From NCBI GenBank assembly GCA_030697205.1, contig JAUYQP010000034.1:110304-174303 (forward strand): a stretch of DNA of 64,000 nt, read 5' to 3'. The stretch comes from Mycobacteriales bacterium. Lineage in GTDB: Bacteria > Actinomycetota > Actinomycetes > Mycobacteriales > SCTD01. This document shows positions 17,169 through 25,792 of this stretch, one piece after another. Position 1 is the stretch's first letter; every line of letters starts with the position of its first letter. Below the pieces are notes generated by a model, which saw only the letters and a program-made list of their open reading frames with translations, was not told the DNA's origin and did no database searches. A program made the translations under genes and the position numbers.

Positions 17169-18187
17169 CACCCACCCCGCCGCTGCTGTCGATCGTCGTC
17201 CCGACCTTCAACCGCGCGCGATTCCTGGAAGAGGCGCTCGGCGAGCTGACCGCGCAGTGGGCCGCGCTGGCAGCGGACGACCGGGCAGCCGTCGACGTGG
17301 TCGTGGTGGACAACGGCAGCGAAGACACGACACCGGAGGTGACGGCGCGCTTCGCTCGCGCGGGCGCCCTTCGAGTCGTGCGACGCCCGGTCAACATCGG
17401 CCCGTCGAACACGTGGCGCTGCACGGAGTACGCCGAGGGCGACTTCGTCCTCATCCACTCCGACGACGACGTGCTGCTTCCCGACGGCCTGAGCACGATC
17501 GTCACGGCCCTGCGGTCGCACCCCGACGTCGACGCGCTGTCGCCCAACATCCGCGACTTCGCCACAGAGCTGTTCGACGGTTCCGTGGCGTTCGCCCGCT
17601 CGGCCGACGCACGCCGCTCGGCCGCGGACCTCCACGTCGAGCTGGGCTCGCTGATCACCTACATCTCCGCGCTCGTCTACCGACGCTCGCTCGTGGCCGA
17701 CCTCCCCTACGAAGAGGTCTACGAGACCTACCTCCCCCACTCCTATGGCTTCGTCGACATCCTGAGCCTCGGGACGACGTTTCTCGCGCTGGCCCGCCCG
17801 TGCATCGGCTACCGCAACGACAACGCCGGGCCCTACGACTACGTCCACGTCTTCCTGGACCAGTACTTCCGACTGCTGGCGCGCGCCCAGTCCCGAGGCC
17901 TCCCAGCGGACGACGTGGCCGAGATCCGACGGGCCCACCTCCGGCGGCACGTCGTCCCGATGCTTGTCCGGGTCAAGGCCCAAGGCGCCTTCGGTGAGGC
18001 GTTCGTCGACTGGCCCGCGGCCCGCCGTCGACTCCGTGAGCACTACAGCGGCAGCGACCGGGCGCTCTGCGAGCTGCTGGCGCTGCTCACCCGCACACCC
18101 GCGCCTGTCGTCCGTGGCGTGCTGGCTGCTCGTAAGGCGCTGAGGCCCCGCGGCTCAGAGCCCGTCGCGGCGCGCGAGCATCCCTAG
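17165..18187 (+). CDS. Glycosyltransferase family 2
   Basis: A 340-residue GT-A transferase. LLSIVVPTFNRARFLEEAL, VDVVVVDNGSEDTTPEV, NIGPSNTWRCTEYA and the metal-binding LIHSDDDVLLPDGL are standard; the C-terminal half (PHSYGFVDILSLGTTFLA and the later arginine-rich helices) resembles abequosyl/tyvelosyl-type transferases such as WbaV, which add dideoxyhexoses, although this is only a resemblance. It is coupled to the flippase by an ATGA overlap, and its last 33 bases overlap the end of the convergent methyltransferase gene. Confidence 0.87.
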   Translation: MTPTPPLLSIVVPTFNRARFLEEALGELTAQWAALAADDRAAVDVVVVDNGSEDTTPEVTARFARAGALRVVRRPVNIGPSNTWRCTEYAEGDFVLIHSDDDVLLPDGLSTIVTALRSHPDVDALSPNIRDFATELFDGSVAFARSADARRSAADLHVELGSLITYISALVYRRSLVADLPYEEVYETYLPHSYGFVDILSLGTTFLALARPCIGYRNDNAGPYDYVHVFLDQYFRLLARAQSRGLPADDVAEIRRAHLRRHVVPMLVRVKAQGAFGEAFVDWPAARRRLREHYSGSDRALCELLALLTRTPAPVVRGVLAARKALRPRGSEPVAAREHP

Positions 18188-19099
18188 GGCCAGTGAGTCG
18201 GTGAAGCCGCCGCCGTGGGTGTACTCGAGGCGAGCGACCTCCGTCCAACCGGCTCGCTGGAGCAGGACCGCCAGGGAGTGGGGCGTGAAGTAGGTCAGGT
18301 GCTCATGCAGGCGGGGGAAAGTGCCTGGAACCCACCGCCCACGAGCCGCGACCCGCAGCGGGGTACTCAGCAGGTCAGCGGTACGGATGCGCTTGTCGCC
18401 CCTGTTGAGGAAGCGCACCCACCGACCGTGCAGCGGCTTGGCCCACTCCGGGGGTATGCCCGGACGGTCGAGAGGCACCTCGACGTAGAGGTGGCCACCG
18501 GGGACGACTGAGGCACCCAGCTCGTCGAGCAGCGACGCCGGGTCGGTCACGTGCTCGAGGACATGGGCCAGCACCAGCAGGTCCACGGGTCCGGGTAGGT
18601 CCTCGAGCCGCGCGACACGAGTCACGCCCGCCACCGGCTGGACGTCCGACAGCTCGAGGACCCACTTCTTCGCGGTCGGAAGGTCCGGCAGGAACTGTCC
18701 GGCGTCGCCGCCGAAGTCGAGCAACGTCGATACCTCGGAGCCGAGATGCGCGGCGAGGAACTCCCCCACGCGTTCGCGGCGGCGGCGAATGACGGCCTCG
18801 TCGCTGCCGATGCGGGCATTGAGCGCAGCTGTGTAGAGCGGTTCGAAGCGCTGCCGGTGGGCCTGGTAGGCGGCGCTGCGGTACTCGCTGTAGAGCACGC
18901 GAGTCTCACTGTCGGTGTAGCGCCTGTCGAAGAACGACAGCCCGCACTCGCGGCACCGCAGCAGCCAGGGGTCCGTGACGTCGGGGCCGGGGGCGTCGTG
19001 CCGCTCACCCACGTAGGACTTGATGAACGGCGCGAGCACGGACTCCGTGCGCTCGAGGTCGTCGCTCCCACAGGCGAGGCAGTGCGTGACAGTCCTCAT
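18155..19099 (-). CDS. SAM-dependent methyltransferase with N-terminal zinc-ribbon-like domain
   Basis: A 314-residue class I methyltransferase. The N-terminus has two cysteine pairs, HCLACGS and LRCRECGLSFFD, as in sugar C-methyltransferases and related enzymes with a small zinc-binding domain. The SAM-binding core is STLLDFGGDAGQFL, then DLLVLAHVLEHVTDPASLL and PGGHLYVEVP. HEHLTYFTPHSLAVLLQRAG is typical of this group. It is the last gene of the rfbF-rfbG-gtrB-gtrA-GT87 operon and its ATG overlaps the preceding stop (ATGA at 19096-19099). It probably methylates the sugar made or transferred by this operon; C- versus O-methylation cannot be decided. Confidence 0.82.
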   Translation of the reverse strand: MRTVTHCLACGSDDLERTESVLAPFIKSYVGERHDAPGPDVTDPWLLRCRECGLSFFDRRYTDSETRVLYSEYRSAAYQAHRQRFEPLYTAALNARIGSDEAVIRRRRERVGEFLAAHLGSEVSTLLDFGGDAGQFLPDLPTAKKWVLELSDVQPVAGVTRVARLEDLPGPVDLLVLAHVLEHVTDPASLLDELGASVVPGGHLYVEVPLDRPGIPPEWAKPLHGRWVRFLNRGDKRIRTADLLSTPLRVAARGRWVPGTFPRLHEHLTYFTPHSLAVLLQRAGWTEVARLEYTHGGGFTDSLALGMLARRDGL

Positions 19100-20472
19100 A
19101 CGGCAGCCGGCTCCGGCCGCGCGACGGCGGACGCGGCCACCGCCTCGCGGGCAGCGGCGGTGCGGCGGGCGCGCCAGGCCGCAACCATGACGAGGACGGC
19201 GATCATCGTGATCAGCGGCGGGTTGATGAAAGGACCCACACTGACGTCGTTGTAGACGATCGGCAGCGACTTCGGCACGAGGACGAGAGCGAACAGCACC
19301 GTGAAGGCCCGCGCTGGCCACTGGACCTCGGACTCGTCGCGGATCAGGAGCAGCAGCGGAACGATGAAGAAGCACAGACGGTAGTCATAGGAGGCACTCA
19401 TGCACACCGTCGCCATGGTGGCCAGGAGGAACGACGCCTGCCACAGCTTCATCCGCACGAACACGATGAACGCGCCGAGCAGCGCGGCGAAGGCCAAGGA
19501 GAGCGCAGCGGCGACGTAGCGCGCCTCGTCAGGCAGGACGCCGAGTCCGACGTAGCCGTTGGTCATGCTGATCAGCGACGCGGTGTGCTGGACGAAGTGA
19601 GAGCTCGTCCCTCCGGTCTGGGCCGCGAAGCTCTTGAGCGAGTCGATGAACAGCAGAGCCTCTTCGACCGGCCCGTTCTCGAACACGCTCAGGGCGGTCA
19701 CGGTGACGACGGCCCCAGTGGCCACCCACACCGCGAGCTCGCGCCACTGCCTGTCCCGGATGAACAGCGCGCCGTAGACCGCCGGATACACCTTGATCGC
19801 AGCGGCGAGCGCGAGCAGCACAGGCCGTTGGAACCACCAGCGCTGCCGCAGCAGGAGGGCGGACGCGACGAAGACGAGCGCGAACCCGTCCACGTTGCCA
19901 CGGTCGACGAGGAACAGGAACGGGTAGGTGAGGGCACCGAGCACCACGGCGGCCAGTACCCTGGCTGATCCTTGCCCTGGCAGTACGGCGTAGGCGATGG
20001 CGACCATGGCGGCCGCCAGTAGTCCGAGGAAGACCGCTGCCGCGACGTCGTAGGGCAGCCAGGTGAAGGGCCGCAGGACGAAGTGGACCAGTGGCGGGTA
20101 GTTGCTCGCCCGCAGGGGGTCCGCGGAGTCGTAGGGGGAGTCGAGCTTGGTGATCGACCACATCTGGTAGAAGTCGCCGAACAGGTGCCGGCCGGCCCCG
20201 GCGCTCTCCGCCGCACCCGGGAAGCGGTCGTCGGGCCGGTAGAAGGGAGTGCTGTAGGGATAGCCCTTCTGCAGGTAGGCCCCCGCCATGTAGTGCACGA
20301 AGGCGACGACGGCAAAGCTCACAGCCAGGATCAGCACTGCCAGGTCGCGTCGCTGCAGCGGCGACGACCCCGCGGTCGCAGCGGCGCGCCCGAGCCGCGC
20401 TGCGCGTCGGGCTGCGGCAAGCGGACGTGGCCGACCCCGGCGTGCCGGCGATCCAGGACGACGATCGGTCAT
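19096..20472 (-). CDS. Membrane glycosyltransferase, GT87 (DUF2029) type
   Basis: A 458-residue polytopic protein of the GT-C fold, family GT87, like the polyprenyl-phosphate-sugar-dependent mannosyltransferases of actinobacteria. After a basic cytoplasmic N-terminus it has a first membrane span (LAVLILAVSFAVVAFVHYM), an extracytoplasmic loop with FGDFYQMWSITKLDSPYDSA, SNYPPLVHFVLRPFTWLPY, and about ten spans including FLFLVDRGNVDGFALVFVA and AIKVYPAVYGALFIRDRQW, characteristic of GT87. It would use the lipid-phosphate sugar made by GtrB and flipped by GtrA on the outer membrane face. The ATG at 20472 overlaps the gtrA stop. Confidence 0.85.
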   Translation of the reverse strand: MTDRRPGSPARRGRPRPLAAARRAARLGRAAATAGSSPLQRRDLAVLILAVSFAVVAFVHYMAGAYLQKGYPYSTPFYRPDDRFPGAAESAGAGRHLFGDFYQMWSITKLDSPYDSADPLRASNYPPLVHFVLRPFTWLPYDVAAAVFLGLLAAAMVAIAYAVLPGQGSARVLAAVVLGALTYPFLFLVDRGNVDGFALVFVASALLLRQRWWFQRPVLLALAAAIKVYPAVYGALFIRDRQWRELAVWVATGAVVTVTALSVFENGPVEEALLFIDSLKSFAAQTGGTSSHFVQHTASLISMTNGYVGLGVLPDEARYVAAALSLAFAALLGAFIVFVRMKLWQASFLLATMATVCMSASYDYRLCFFIVPLLLLIRDESEVQWPARAFTVLFALVLVPKSLPIVYNDVSVGPFINPPLITMIAVLVMVAAWRARRTAAAREAVAASAVARPEPAAV

Positions 20473-20915
20473 CGCGGCGGCTCCTGGCGCGGCGACGACG
20501 CGCCCGTTGCTCGACGGAACGAGATTCGACTGTGTGCGAGGTACAGCACGCACGCTCCGATCGTCAGGGCCAGGGCCTGCGCGAGCAGGACTGGCAGGAA
20601 GAGCAGTTCCACGAGCAGTGGGAGAAGCGCTGCGTTGAGCAGCAACCCGGAGCTGCTCACGCCCAGGAACCGCATCGCGTCGGTGAAGAGGTACCCACTC
20701 ACCCGGAAGACGAGCAGGCGCTGGGTGAAGAAGGAGAACACGACAGATACACCGTAACTGCCCAGCAAGACGGCGAGGTAGGGCCACCGGTCGCCGAGGA
20801 GCACCTCGATCCAGGCGAAGACCGCATAGCCAAAGGCCGTGTTGGCCACGCCGATGGCCAGGAAACGCAGTCGCTCCTCCCGCCACAGCCGCTCGAACAC
20901 GGCTAGGTGATCCAC
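20469..20915 (-). CDS. GtrA-family membrane protein (sugar-lipid flippase candidate)
   Basis: A 148-residue protein with four membrane spans, beginning ERLRFLAIGVANTAFGYAVF, the typical GtrA signature, followed by YLAVLLGSYGVSVVFSFFTQ, RFLGVSSSGLLLNA and a last span ending in HSRISFRR. GtrA proteins are thought to flip undecaprenyl-phosphate-linked sugars for three-component glycan modification. It lies between gtrB (13-nt overlap) and a GT87 transferase (ATGA overlap), exactly the expected partner set. A second GTG at 20900 is an alternative start. Confidence 0.88.
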   Translation of the reverse strand: MDHLAVFERLWREERLRFLAIGVANTAFGYAVFAWIEVLLGDRWPYLAVLLGSYGVSVVFSFFTQRLLVFRVSGYLFTDAMRFLGVSSSGLLLNAALLPLLVELLFLPVLLAQALALTIGACVLYLAHSRISFRRATGASSPRQEPPR

Positions 20916-21850
20916 TCACGGACGACGTAGTTGGGCCGCTGCTTGACCTCTTCGTAGATGAGGCCGACGTACTCACTGAGGACGCCGATCATCGTGAACA
21001 GGACTCCGAACAGCAGCAGCGTGAAGCCGACGATCGTGCCGAAGCCTGCGAACGGCACCCCGAAGGCGAAGAACCGGAAGGCGAGCACTGCCAGGGTGAG
21101 GAACGACAGCGCCGAGACCACGAAACCCGACACGGTGATGATGCGCAGCGGGATGTAGCTGTGAGCGAAGATGCCCTTGAAGGCCAGGTCGATGACCTTG
21201 AGGGAGTAGGCCTTGGACTCACCACCGAAGCGCGGGGGACGCTCGTGCGGTATGCCGACCGAGCGGTAGCCGACCCAGGCGAACAGCCCACGCACGAAGC
21301 GGTTGCGCTCCTGCATGCTGTTGACGGACTCGTAGACCTTGCGGTCCACGAGTCGGAAGTCGCTGGCGTTGCGCGGGATGCGTCCGTCGGTGAGTTTCCC
21401 GGCGAGCCAGTAGAACGCCTTGGAGTTGAGCGTGCGGATCGGGCCGGTGCCCTCGCGCTTGCTCACGACCATGTAGACGTTCTCGAAACCTTCCTCCCAC
21501 TTGCGCAGGAACTCCGGAATGAGCTCAGGCGGGTCCTGGAGGTCCGCCGTCATGACGACCGCGGCGTCACCGGTGATGTGGTTGAGACCGGCCGTCAGGC
21601 CGCCGTCCATCCGGAAGTTGCGGGCAAGCTGAAGGACCTTGAACCGCGGGTCGGCATCGTGGATGCGGACAAGCTTCGCGTAGGTGTCGTCGGTGGAGCC
21701 GTTCTCGACGATGACCGCCTCGAAGTCGTAGCCGGGCTCGCTGTCGAACACCAGCGCGAGCCGACGAGCGAGCTCATCGACGCAGTCGCTCTCGTTGTAG
21801 GCCGGGACGACGACGCTGATGAGCTTGCGAACGGGCGCTCCCTGGGTCAC
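20903..21850 (-). CDS. GtrB-like polyprenyl-phosphate glycosyltransferase
   Basis: A 315-residue GT2 enzyme of the GtrB/dolichyl-phosphate-mannose-synthase group. ISVVVPAYNESDCVDELARR, EAVIVENGSTDDTYA, ARNFRMDGGLTAGLNH, MTADLQDPPELIPEF and RNRFVRGLFAWVGYRSVGIP are diagnostic; the C-terminus has two membrane spans (FVVSALSFLTLAVLAFRFF and IVGFTLLLFGVLFTMIGVL). It moves a nucleotide sugar onto undecaprenyl phosphate on the cytoplasmic side. The GTG at 21850 overlaps the rfbG stop (GTGA); the longer reading to 21928 lies inside rfbG. Together with gtrA and GT87 it forms a three-component system. Confidence 0.9.
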   Translation of the reverse strand: MTQGAPVRKLISVVVPAYNESDCVDELARRLALVFDSEPGYDFEAVIVENGSTDDTYAKLVRIHDADPRFKVLQLARNFRMDGGLTAGLNHITGDAAVVMTADLQDPPELIPEFLRKWEEGFENVYMVVSKREGTGPIRTLNSKAFYWLAGKLTDGRIPRNASDFRLVDRKVYESVNSMQERNRFVRGLFAWVGYRSVGIPHERPPRFGGESKAYSLKVIDLAFKGIFAHSYIPLRIITVSGFVVSALSFLTLAVLAFRFFAFGVPFAGFGTIVGFTLLLFGVLFTMIGVLSEYVGLIYEEVKQRPNYVVREWIT

Positions 21851-22827
21851 GTGCGCGACTGGAGCAGCTGGCGGTACCACGAGACGGTCTCGGTCAACCC
21901 GCGCTCGAGGCCCCACGCCACGGACCACCCCAAGGCGGATCGGGCCTTGGCCGCATCGAGGTACTGGTCCTTGATCTCGTCCTTGGCCTGCCCGAGGACC
22001 AGCGGGGCCACCGCCTCGCCGACCGTGGCATGGCAGACGGCTGCGTAGATGTCCATGACCGACAGCGGCTTCTCGTCGCTGAAGTTGAAGGCTTCACCAG
22101 GCGCCACGGTGCCGTCGAGGGCCTGGGCCGTGACGAGGTAGGCGTCGACGACGTCTTCGACGTAGAGGTAGTCACGCAGGAAGGTGCCGTCGGAGCGCAG
22201 GACCGGCTGCTCTCCCCGCAGCAGCGCCCGGATCGTTCCCGGCACGATGCGGCTCCAGTTCAGGTCACCGCCGCCGTAGATGTTGCCGCACCGGGCGATC
22301 GCCACTGGCGTGCCGTAGGTCACTGCGTAGCTGGTGCTGACCAGGTCGGTGCACGACTTGGAGACCTCGTAGGGCGCCGTGCCCCGGAGCGGCATGTCCT
22401 CGCGGTAGGGCAGGTCCGGCACGGAGCCGTAGGCCTTGTCGCTGCTCGCGACGACGACACGACGCACAAGGCCCGGGTGCACCCGGGCGGTCTCCAGCAC
22501 GTTCCAGGTGCCGGCGACGTTGGCCTGCAACGTCTGCATCGGTGACCGGTAGGCGGTGCCGACGATGGTCTGCGCACCCAGGTGCAGGATCGTGTCGACG
22601 TCGTGCTCGTTGACCGATCGCTCGACCGCGTCGTAGTCCTCCAGTCGACCGTTGACGACGGTGGTGCGATTGATGGTGCCGCTGCGCAACAGTTCGCTCT
22701 GCGGGTCGGCGTCCCGGACGAGGCAGACGACGTGAGCCCCTTCGTCGACGAGCCGCCTGACGGCCCACGAGCCCACCATGCCCGTGGCGCCGGTGACGAG
22801 CACCCGCTTGTCCGACCAGTAGGTCAC
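21847..22827 (-). CDS. rfbG: CDP-glucose 4,6-dehydratase
   Basis: A 326-residue extended short-chain dehydrogenase. TYWSDKRVLVTGATGMVGSW at the N-terminus is the CDP-glucose dehydratase form; further signatures are LHLGAQTIVGTAYRSPMQTL, VVVASSDKAYG, PYEVSKSCTDLV (catalytic Tyr and Lys), CGNIYGGGDLNWSRIVPG and DGTFLRDYLYVEDVVDAY. It converts CDP-glucose into CDP-4-keto-6-deoxyglucose, the substrate of RfbH at 10.2-11.5 kb. It is coupled to rfbF upstream and gtrB downstream by GTGA overlaps. Confidence 0.93.
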   Translation of the reverse strand: MTYWSDKRVLVTGATGMVGSWAVRRLVDEGAHVVCLVRDADPQSELLRSGTINRTTVVNGRLEDYDAVERSVNEHDVDTILHLGAQTIVGTAYRSPMQTLQANVAGTWNVLETARVHPGLVRRVVVASSDKAYGSVPDLPYREDMPLRGTAPYEVSKSCTDLVSTSYAVTYGTPVAIARCGNIYGGGDLNWSRIVPGTIRALLRGEQPVLRSDGTFLRDYLYVEDVVDAYLVTAQALDGTVAPGEAFNFSDEKPLSVMDIYAAVCHATVGEAVAPLVLGQAKDEIKDQYLDAAKARSALGWSVAWGLERGLTETVSWYRQLLQSRT

Positions 22828-23606
22828 GACCACACCTTCCAGGGAGCGTCGCCGCGATCCCACATCTCGTTGAGCATGGTGGACTCGCGGTAGGTGTCCA
22901 TCGGCTGCCACCAGCCGGAGTGCTGGTAGGCCACGAGCTCGCGGCGCGCAGCGAGCTCGGCCAACGGCTCCTGCTCAAGCACCATTTCGTCACCACCGTC
23001 CAGGACGTCGAAGACGGACTGCTCGAAGACGAAGAACCCGGCGCTCACCCAGTCGTGCACCTGCGGCTTCTCGCGGAAGCTCTGCACGACGGAGTCGCCG
23101 TCGAGGTCGACCAGGCCGAAGCGTGACAGCGGCTGCACAGTCGTGATCGTCGCCGCCTTGCCGTGCGCCCGATGGAACGCCAGTAGGTCGGTGAGGTCGA
23201 CGTCGGCGAGCCCGTCACCGTAGGTGACCATGAACGGACCGTCGCCCTCGACGTAGCGCCTGATCCGGGCGACGCGTCCGCCGGTCATCGTGGCCGCCCC
23301 CGTGTCTGCGACCGTCACGGTCCAATCGGCTTCGAGGTGCTGGTCGTGGAAGACCAGCTCGTGCGACTTGCCGAGGGTGATGGTGAAGTCGTTGTTGCGG
23401 GCCTCGTAGGAGAGGAAGTACTCCTTGATGATCTCGCTCTTGTAGCCGGCGCACACGACGAACTCGTTGATCCCGTGGCTGGAGAACATCTTCATGATGT
23501 GCCACAGAACAGGCTTGCCGCCCACCTCGACCATCGGTTTCGGGCGGAACTCGGTCTCCTCGCGCATGCGTGTGCCCAGCCCACCGGCCAGCAGAACTGC
23601 CTTCAT
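22824..23606 (-). CDS. rfbF: Glucose-1-phosphate cytidylyltransferase
   Basis: A 260-residue nucleotidyltransferase. MKAVLLAGGLGTRMREETE, RPKPMVEVGGKPVLWHIMK, FVVCAGYKSEIIKEYFLSYE, YGDGLADVDLTDLLAFHRAH and DWVSAGFFVFEQSVFDVL are the RfbF/AscA/DdhA form rather than the thymidylyl (RmlA) form. It makes CDP-glucose from CTP and glucose-1-phosphate and so opens the CDP-6-deoxyhexose pathway. The ATG at 23606 has a clean GGAGG site 5-9 nt upstream, and it is first in a six-gene coupled operon ending at 18155. The open frame extending to 23720 is not needed. Confidence 0.94.
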   Translation of the reverse strand: MKAVLLAGGLGTRMREETEFRPKPMVEVGGKPVLWHIMKMFSSHGINEFVVCAGYKSEIIKEYFLSYEARNNDFTITLGKSHELVFHDQHLEADWTVTVADTGAATMTGGRVARIRRYVEGDGPFMVTYGDGLADVDLTDLLAFHRAHGKAATITTVQPLSRFGLVDLDGDSVVQSFREKPQVHDWVSAGFFVFEQSVFDVLDGGDEMVLEQEPLAELAARRELVAYQHSGWWQPMDTYRESTMLNEMWDRGDAPWKVWS

Positions 23607-23661
23607 CCTGACCTCCGTGGAATGCGACGCGCAGCCTGACGCCTGACAACTTGAAGGCCGT

Positions 23662-23667
23662 ACTATA
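23662..23667 (-). promoter_or_regulatory. Candidate -10 (TATAGT) for the rfbF operon in a divergent promoter region
   Basis: The 134-nt gap between rfbF and the divergent GT4 gene contains the only AT-rich run nearby. On the minus strand it reads TATAGT about 56 nt before the rfbF start, leaving room for a leader with the GGAGG site. A matching -35 is not obvious. Confidence 0.4.
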
Positions 23668-23740
23668 TAGACGCATCGTCCTCCGCCGAGGGCCCGGACC
23701 GCGCACGAGAGGCTTTCCACCGCGTGCTAACGGTCCGACC

Positions 23741-24931
23741 GTGAGGGTCTTGATCGCGCACAACGCGTACCGCTCAGAGAACCCGTCCGGTGAGAACCGG
23801 GTCGTGGAAAGCGACGCCGAGATGCTCCGCGCCCGCGGTCACTACGTGGTGACCTACGTGCGCTCCAGCGACGAGCTCGACGCCTGGGGCCCCGTCGCGC
23901 GGGCCGGCCTCCCGTTGCGAGCCTTCCGGTCGACCGATGCCGACGACCACGTGCTCGACGTGGTGCGCCGCGAGTCGATCGATGTCGTCCACGTCCACAA
24001 CCCCTACCCGCTGGTGGGGCTCGGCTTCGTCGGCGAGCTGCGCCGGCGGGGGGTCCCCACCGTTCAGACCGTGCACAACTTCCGGCACGTGTGCATGAAG
24101 GGCACGTTCTTCCGCGACGGCCGCCCCTGCACGGACTGCGTCGGCTCGCGCGCTCGCGCTGCCGGCGTACTGCACGGCTGCTACCGCGACTCCCGGGCCC
24201 AGAGCGTCGTGATGGCGGCGACGCTCGCCCGCCACGACCGCGTGTGGGACGAGGTGTCCCGCTTCCTCGCGGTCAGCCCGTTCGTGGCCGAACACCTCGT
24301 CCGCTTTGGGATCCCCGCGTCGCGGGTCGTCTACAAGCCCAACGCCGTCGTCGAGCCGCCGCACGCCGCCACGACGACCCGGGCCGGCCTGCTGTTCGTC
24401 GGGCGGCTCCAGCAGGAGAAGGGCTACGACGTCCTCCTCGATGCCTGGGAACTCGCCGGCCTCGGCTCCCGGACGACACTGACGCTCGCGGGCGGTGGGC
24501 CGGACCTCGACGCGGTCCGCCGCCGGGCATCAGGGATGACCAGTGTGCAGGTGCTCGGTGACCTCGTGCCGGAGGAGGTCTCGGCGCTCATGGCGGAGAC
24601 GGAGGCGCTGATCGTCCCCTCTCGCTGGTTCGAGGGCTTCCCACGCGTCATCGTCGAGGCTTTCGCGCTCGGGACCCCGGTGCTCGCGAGCGCGCTAGGG
24701 TCGCTTGCAGCGGTCGTGACACCCGAGGTCGGTTGGCTCGCACCGCCGGACACGCCCAGCCTCGCGGCAGCCCTGCACGTCGTCGTCGGCGACCCCGAGC
24801 AGGCCCGGCGTCGCGGGCAGGCGGCCCGCGCCCTCTACGAGCTCAGCTATGTCCCCGAGGTCGTGACCGCCCAGCTCGAGGGCGTCTACGCCGACGCCTG
24901 CCGCGAGCTCTCGTGCGGGCCGACCGCATGA
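23741..24931 (+). CDS. Glycosyltransferase family 4
   Basis: A 396-residue GT-B transferase. VRVLIAHNAYRSENPSGENR opens the acceptor domain, with HVHNPYPLVGLGFVGELRRR and TVHNFRHVCMKGTFFRDGRP including the Cys-containing RPCTDCV loop often seen in EPS GT4 enzymes. The donor domain has LLFVGRLQQEKGYDVLLDAW, LTLAGGGPDLDAV and LIVPSRWFEGFPRVIVEAF (the ExxxxxxxE glutamates). The GTG at 23741 is taken as the start; the open frame back to 23651 runs into the divergent promoter. The stop overlaps the next ATG. Confidence 0.9.
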   Translation: MRVLIAHNAYRSENPSGENRVVESDAEMLRARGHYVVTYVRSSDELDAWGPVARAGLPLRAFRSTDADDHVLDVVRRESIDVVHVHNPYPLVGLGFVGELRRRGVPTVQTVHNFRHVCMKGTFFRDGRPCTDCVGSRARAAGVLHGCYRDSRAQSVVMAATLARHDRVWDEVSRFLAVSPFVAEHLVRFGIPASRVVYKPNAVVEPPHAATTTRAGLLFVGRLQQEKGYDVLLDAWELAGLGSRTTLTLAGGGPDLDAVRRRASGMTSVQVLGDLVPEEVSALMAETEALIVPSRWFEGFPRVIVEAFALGTPVLASALGSLAAVVTPEVGWLAPPDTPSLAAALHVVVGDPEQARRRGQAARALYELSYVPEVVTAQLEGVYADACRELSCGPTA

Positions 24932-25785
24932 AGCTCTCGGTGCTCACGCCGTCCTACGACTACGCGCACTACCTCGAGGACGCGCTGACGTCGGTGGACC
25001 GGCAGCACGGCGCGTCGGTGGAGCACGTCGTGATCGACGACGGGTCACACGACGACAGCGTCGAGGTCCTTCGGCGCTGGCCCAGGGAGCTGGTGTGGCG
25101 CGCGAAGCCCAACGCTGGCCTGAGCGCCACCCTCAACGACTGCCTGGCGGACGCGAGCGGTGACGTGGTGGGCTGGCTCAACGCCGATGACTACTACCTG
25201 CCGGGCGCTCTGGAAAGGGCGCTGGCCATCTTCCGGGCGCAACCGCGGACCGACGTCGTCTTCGGCGACAGCGTCTTCGTGGACGCGGCGGGCCGGGTCA
25301 CACGGCTGCTCGGCCAGCACCCCTTCCAGCGCCGGCTGCTCACCCGGCTCCCCTCGCCGCCGCTGTCACCGGTCGCGCTCTTCATCCGTCGCAGCGCGCT
25401 GCCTGCACGGCCCTTCGACGAGGGCATGCGGGTGCTGATGGACTGGGACCTCTACTTCCAGCTCGCAGACCGAGGCGCCCGGTTCCACTACGAGCCACGC
25501 TGCTTCGGTGCCTTCCGTCGACACGAGGCTCAGGCGAGCGGTGAGCCGATGGGCGACGACCACCCGGAGTGGGTGCGGCTGACGAGCAGGCACGGGATGC
25601 GCCGCGGCAACGCCGGTCGGCTGGACCGGCTCGCCGGCAACGCCGCGCACGCAGCTCTCAAGCTGGTCGCAGGGTCCTACCGCCGGCAGCTCACGACCAA
25701 CGGGCTCCGAGGCCGGGACACCCGGTGGTTCGCCACGCAGGAGGGCGCCGACACTGCCGCCAGCCTGTTGGGGATGTACCGGTAA
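24928..25785 (+). CDS. Glycosyltransferase family 2
   Basis: A 285-residue GT-A transferase with LSVLTPSYDYAHYLEDALTS, VEHVVIDDGSHDDSVEVL, WRAKPNAGLSATLNDCLA and WLNADDYYLPGALERAL (metal-binding Asp pair), followed by VFGDSVFVDAAGRV and MDWDLYFQLADRG, as in WcaA-like EPS transferases. ATG 24928 overlaps the stop of the GT4 gene (ATGA), so the pair forms an operon divergent from rfbF. It ends 7 nt before the convergent polymerase gene. Confidence 0.9.
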   Translation: MKLSVLTPSYDYAHYLEDALTSVDRQHGASVEHVVIDDGSHDDSVEVLRRWPRELVWRAKPNAGLSATLNDCLADASGDVVGWLNADDYYLPGALERALAIFRAQPRTDVVFGDSVFVDAAGRVTRLLGQHPFQRRLLTRLPSPPLSPVALFIRRSALPARPFDEGMRVLMDWDLYFQLADRGARFHYEPRCFGAFRRHEAQASGEPMGDDHPEWVRLTSRHGMRRGNAGRLDRLAGNAAHAALKLVAGSYRRQLTTNGLRGRDTRWFATQEGADTAASLLGMYR

Positions 25786-25792
25786 CGAGCCG

